Source: Phoronis ovalis
Taxonomy: Eukaryota > Phoronida > Phoronidae
Direction: 5' to 3'
Length of the DNA stretch: 10,299 nt
Assembly: GCA_028565635.1 (NCBI GenBank)
Contig: JAOXYB010065390.1
Coordinates: forward strand, 1-10,299
Shown: positions 8,206 through 10,299 of the stretch, piece after piece
How the letters are laid out: each line of letters opens with the position of its first letter
Numbering within the stretch: position 1 is the stretch's first letter
Notes under the pieces: model-generated
Seen by the model: the letters and a program-made list of their open reading frames with translations, nothing else
Told to the model about the DNA's origin: nothing
The model's database searches: none
Position numbers and translations under genes: made by a program

Positions 8206-8508
8206 AAAATTATTACATTCTGAAGGGCGGCACAATCACCCTTAGATGTTCCTATCCAAATGATGCAGGGTATGTTAAATGGTATACAGGAAGTAAAACA
8301 CTGTATACTGTCTACCCAACGAACCTAGGTGGTAGTGTAGTAAACAGGGTACTACCAAATTCTTTAAAATCAAGAGTGAAGTTATCAGAGGATGCTAAGA
8401 CAGTAGACATTTCAAATGCTGAATTATCAGATGGTGCTAGTTATCAGTGTAAATACTATAAAAGTGGATACATTACTCCCGGACCTTACATGAAGTACTT
8501 CATAGCAG
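8206..8508 (+). CDS. Two-Ig-domain protein, exon encoding the V-type Ig domain
   Basis: The exon has 303 bases, phase 1 at both ends (acceptor TATTTCAG at 8205, donor GCAG|GTATGT at 8509), and encodes residues 24-124. The fold signature is complete: first cysteine C38 in TLRCSY, core tryptophan W49 in VKWY, the R80...D86 segment of the lower sheet, and the C-terminal motif LSDGASYQC with D99, Y103 and C105. The cysteine separation of 67 residues and the extra strands between W49 and R80 indicate a V-set rather than a C-type domain. The J-like Gly-X-Gly motif of antigen receptors is absent; the domain ends PYMKYFIAG. There is no ATG near its start, so a search for ATG-initiated frames misses it. 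Role by family: extracellular recognition or adhesion; the ligand is unknown. Confidence 0.92.
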
Positions 8509-9075
8509 GTATGTACAATTGATTTTATTGAAATTGATTCAATATTCTACTCTAAGAAAGTATTAGATAACACAAAGTAAACTATTTAAAATGAGAAAGC
8601 GGTCTTCCTTTTCAAAACACGGCTGCTCTTTGGTAAAGGGAGGTGTATATAACTAAATGAGACGTAGCTGTTTCTAAAGGTGAAGAGCAAACGGCACTGA
8701 TTCATCCTATAAAAATTATGCATCTCAAACAACATTATTACCTAATAGTTGTAAACCACCGAAATCCAGTTGATATTATAATTTTCTTGAATCACTACAA
8801 AAATGTCAAATTAGTTTGCACACTGCTTTTTAAAAAGTATATGCCAAATTACTTTCACTGTTTCATGTACCTGGTGTTTCTTACTGTTTAATAGTAGTAC
8901 TAGTGTTGGAAAACATTTTTTTATCATTTGTACAGCTTTGTTAGTGCAACCTAAACATTTTGCATGAAGCCTGTTCTGCAGAAATATATGGGGTTATCTA
9001 TTTTATTTCATGAAGACCTGAGTGCATGTTATTCTATTCTGAGGAATATATTTATATCATCTATTATATTTACAG
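8509..9075 (+). other. Intron between the two Ig exons
   Basis: The intron has 567 bases and is bounded by GTATGT and ATATTTACAG. Apart from AT-rich sequence nothing stands out. The frame of the next exon happens to stay open backward into this intron as far as an ATG at 8964, which would give a spurious 151-codon reading. The residues from 8964 to 9075 have no Ig character and the acceptor at 9075 is good, so they are treated as intron. Confidence 0.7.
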
Positions 9076-9387
9076 AACCTGTTGTAATTAAAGATGTAGT
9101 AAATGGTAGACTTCCAGTGATGAAATCAACTGATATCTCCACAATACAGTGCCAAACCAAAATCCATCCATCCACAGGAACAACTCCTGACATACAATGG
9201 AATGTTGGTGCAGACATTTTAGAATTTCCCACAGTAATAACAAACAATAATGATGTTTATATTGCCACAAGTACAGTTAAAAAACGGTTTGATAGGACAT
9301 TTGATGGTAAAGATGTAAGATGCCGTTTGTTAAAAGATGGAGGTGTTATTGTATGGAGTGAAACTTCTGCAAAAATGAACATTCAGT
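9076..9387 (+). CDS. Two-Ig-domain protein, exon encoding the C-type Ig domain
   Basis: The exon has 312 bases, phase 1 at both ends, and encodes residues 125-228. The acceptor is TTTACAG at 9075; the donor is CAGT|GTAAGT with GT at 9388, an ideal 5' site. Residues show the second Ig domain: C150 in TIQCQT, W166 in IQWNV and C207 in DVRCRL. The 57-residue cysteine spacing and shorter middle are C-set-like, and the tyrosine normally two before the second cysteine is replaced by Val205. The domain follows the first directly (EPVVIKDV), giving a V-C ectodomain as in many animal adhesion and immune receptors. I saw no N-glycosylation sequon in either domain. The coding sequence is incomplete at the right: no transmembrane segment, anchor signal or stop is reached in spliced form. 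Closest named family is uncertain, so no symbol is given. Confidence 0.9.
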
Positions 9388-9473
9388 GTAAGTTTGACGG
9401 TACTTCAAGTTTGCTTTAATTGTACCCCCAGCAGTAGGCTGGAGGTACTTTGGATTTACCCTGCAACTGCCGT
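9388..9473 (+). other. Start of the downstream intron, with read-through stop and hairpin
   Basis: If the donor at 9388 is not used, the frame continues as CKFDGTSSLL and stops at 9417-9419, giving a 238-residue soluble product. Just beyond, GTACCCCCAGC (9422-9432) and GCTGGAGGTAC (9438-9448) form an 11-base stem with one mismatch and a five-base loop. This may mark the edge of the repeat insertion that follows. Confidence 0.5.
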
Positions 9474-9960
9474 GTCAGATTGACTGTTATCGAGATATCT
9501 CAAGAAGTGAATGTGATACCCATTTGAAATTTAAATGCTATGTTACTCGCACAGTAGCACTAAAGCCTATTGATTTTGGGGTCATTCAGAACCAAAATGG
9601 CCGACTGGCGTCCACATCAAGCGGGTCAAATTCACTATTAGTGGGATATTTCAACTGAGAATGGAATATGGTATCCATTTGAAATTTAAATCTTACATTA
9701 TATTCATAGTGACAATGAAACCTTTTGATTTTGGGGTCATTTGAAACCAATATGGCCGACTGGCATATACATCAAGCTCGTCAAATTCACTGTTAGTGGG
9801 ATATCTCGAGAAGGGACTGTGATATCCACTTGAAATTTAAATCTGATATTACATTCATAGTGGCAATGCCAATGAAAGCCATTCATTTTGGGGTCATTTG
9901 GACTTGTTAGTGGGATATTTCATCAATGGAATGTGATATCATTTGAAATTAAACATTATG
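9474..9960 (+). repeat. Tandem repeat, about 155-bp unit, 3.5 copies
   Basis: Copies begin at 9474 (GTCAGATTGACTGTTAT), 9625 (GTCAAATTCACTATTAG) and 9780 (GTCAAATTCACTGTTAG). A shortened one begins at GTTAGTGGGATATTT (9906). Shared landmarks in order are GATAT(C/T)TC, a GTGATATCCATTTGAAATTTAAAT-like block, CATAGTGACAATGAAA-like, TGATTTTGGGGTCATT (about 9571, 9726 and 9883) and CCAATATGGCCGACTGGC (copies 1 and 2 only). Landmark spacing is 151-157 bases, and copy 3 lacks about 40 bases at its end. The unit has no coding capacity that I can see. It sits in the intron about 90 bases after the last Ig exon. It may be a minisatellite or the internal array of a larger interspersed element. Confidence 0.85.
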
Positions 9961-10299
9961 TTACATTGTTTATAAGATATAATGTCAGGGTTTTTTAATT
10001 GTTTTTCACATTATTCTTATACTATTAAAAGACTATGTAACATCACTAACTATATTTTATCATTGTTTGTAAGAAGATACTTTAAGACCTTTACTGGGTG
10101 GAAACTTTTGGAAGAGTCCGTATTCAAGGGTAACTGGTATACAGTGATAAATTAAAATCACAAAATCTTTCAATTGTTTTTTTCATAAAATGCTAAACAA
10201 CTTACTACCCTCAAATCACAAATCACAATCATATCCCAAACCTGTATTTATTTATTTCTAAATAGAGGTGTTTGGCAACTAAACATAAAATTTCTGAAC
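9961..10299. other. AT-rich non-coding end of window, probably intron
   Basis: I looked for a phase-1 exon to follow 9387. Acceptor-like sites at 10265 (TTTCTAAATAG) and 10070 (TTTGTAAG) would create an immediate stop. An AG at 9988 would open a 55-codon frame to the stop at 10153-10155, but it lacks a pyrimidine tract and the residues show no signal, anchor or domain. No polyadenylation signal of the AATAAA type was seen. The gene therefore probably continues to the right. Confidence 0.4.

Noticed and set aside
8964-9075. Upstream extension of the second Ig exon to an ATG at 8964
   Set aside because: The exon has a good acceptor at 9075 in the correct phase, and the extension has no Ig-like residues; it is intron that happens to be open.
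9029-9270. Two minus-strand open frames opposite the second Ig exon
   Set aside because: Antisense shadows of a real plus-strand exon with Ig residues and splice sites.
9982-10155. 57-codon frame considered as the next exon of the Ig gene
   Set aside because: The AG at 9988 lacks a pyrimidine tract, and the product has neither a membrane segment nor a domain signature.
1-10299. CRISPR array, prokaryotic operon, tRNA or rRNA genes
   Set aside because: None seen; the split-gene architecture is eukaryotic.

Overview
The window looks like AT-rich nuclear DNA from an invertebrate animal. The genes are split into short exons with consensus GT-AG splice sites and symmetric phase-1 introns, the introns are long and repeat-bearing, and the coding exons are recognisably metazoan immunoglobulin (Ig) type. 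No operon-like layout, Shine-Dalgarno sites, rRNA or tRNA is visible. A mollusc, perhaps a bivalve, is my best guess from the general style of the DNA and its repeats, but the sequence does not prove it.

The clearest content is a plus-strand gene at the right end. It has a signal-peptide exon (7254-7323), a V-type Ig domain exon (8206-8508) and a second, C-type Ig domain exon (9076-9387). All three end in phase 1 and splice cleanly into a 228-residue secreted or surface ectodomain. The last donor is a perfect GTAAGT and I could not find a convincing next exon, so the gene probably runs off the right edge. A membrane anchor or further domains may lie there.

At the left end, on the minus strand, positions 725-650 encode a second apparent signal peptide that also ends at a phase-1 splice donor. 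This would be the first coding exon of another secreted or membrane protein gene transcribed leftward out of the window. If real, the two genes are head to head. Between and around their 5' ends, about 600-1960 keeps many more CpG dinucleotides than the flanking DNA. It also holds ETS-like, YY1-like and nuclear-receptor-like motifs and a good splice donor at 1370, so it is the likely promoter region. The first plus-strand exon may be an untranslated one ending at 1369, with a 5.8-kb first intron to 7200.

The middle (about 2.0-7.2 kb) is AT-rich non-coding DNA with only chance-length open frames. It carries an inverted repeat plus a diverged tandem duplication of about 90 bp (5564-5812), a poly(A) tract (6148-6163), a local CpG cluster (about 6300-6500) and several short hairpins. 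The last annotated intron holds 3.5 copies of a tandem repeat of about 155 bp (9474-9960). The first 140 bases hold nested imperfect hairpins that look like one end of a foldback or MITE-type element.
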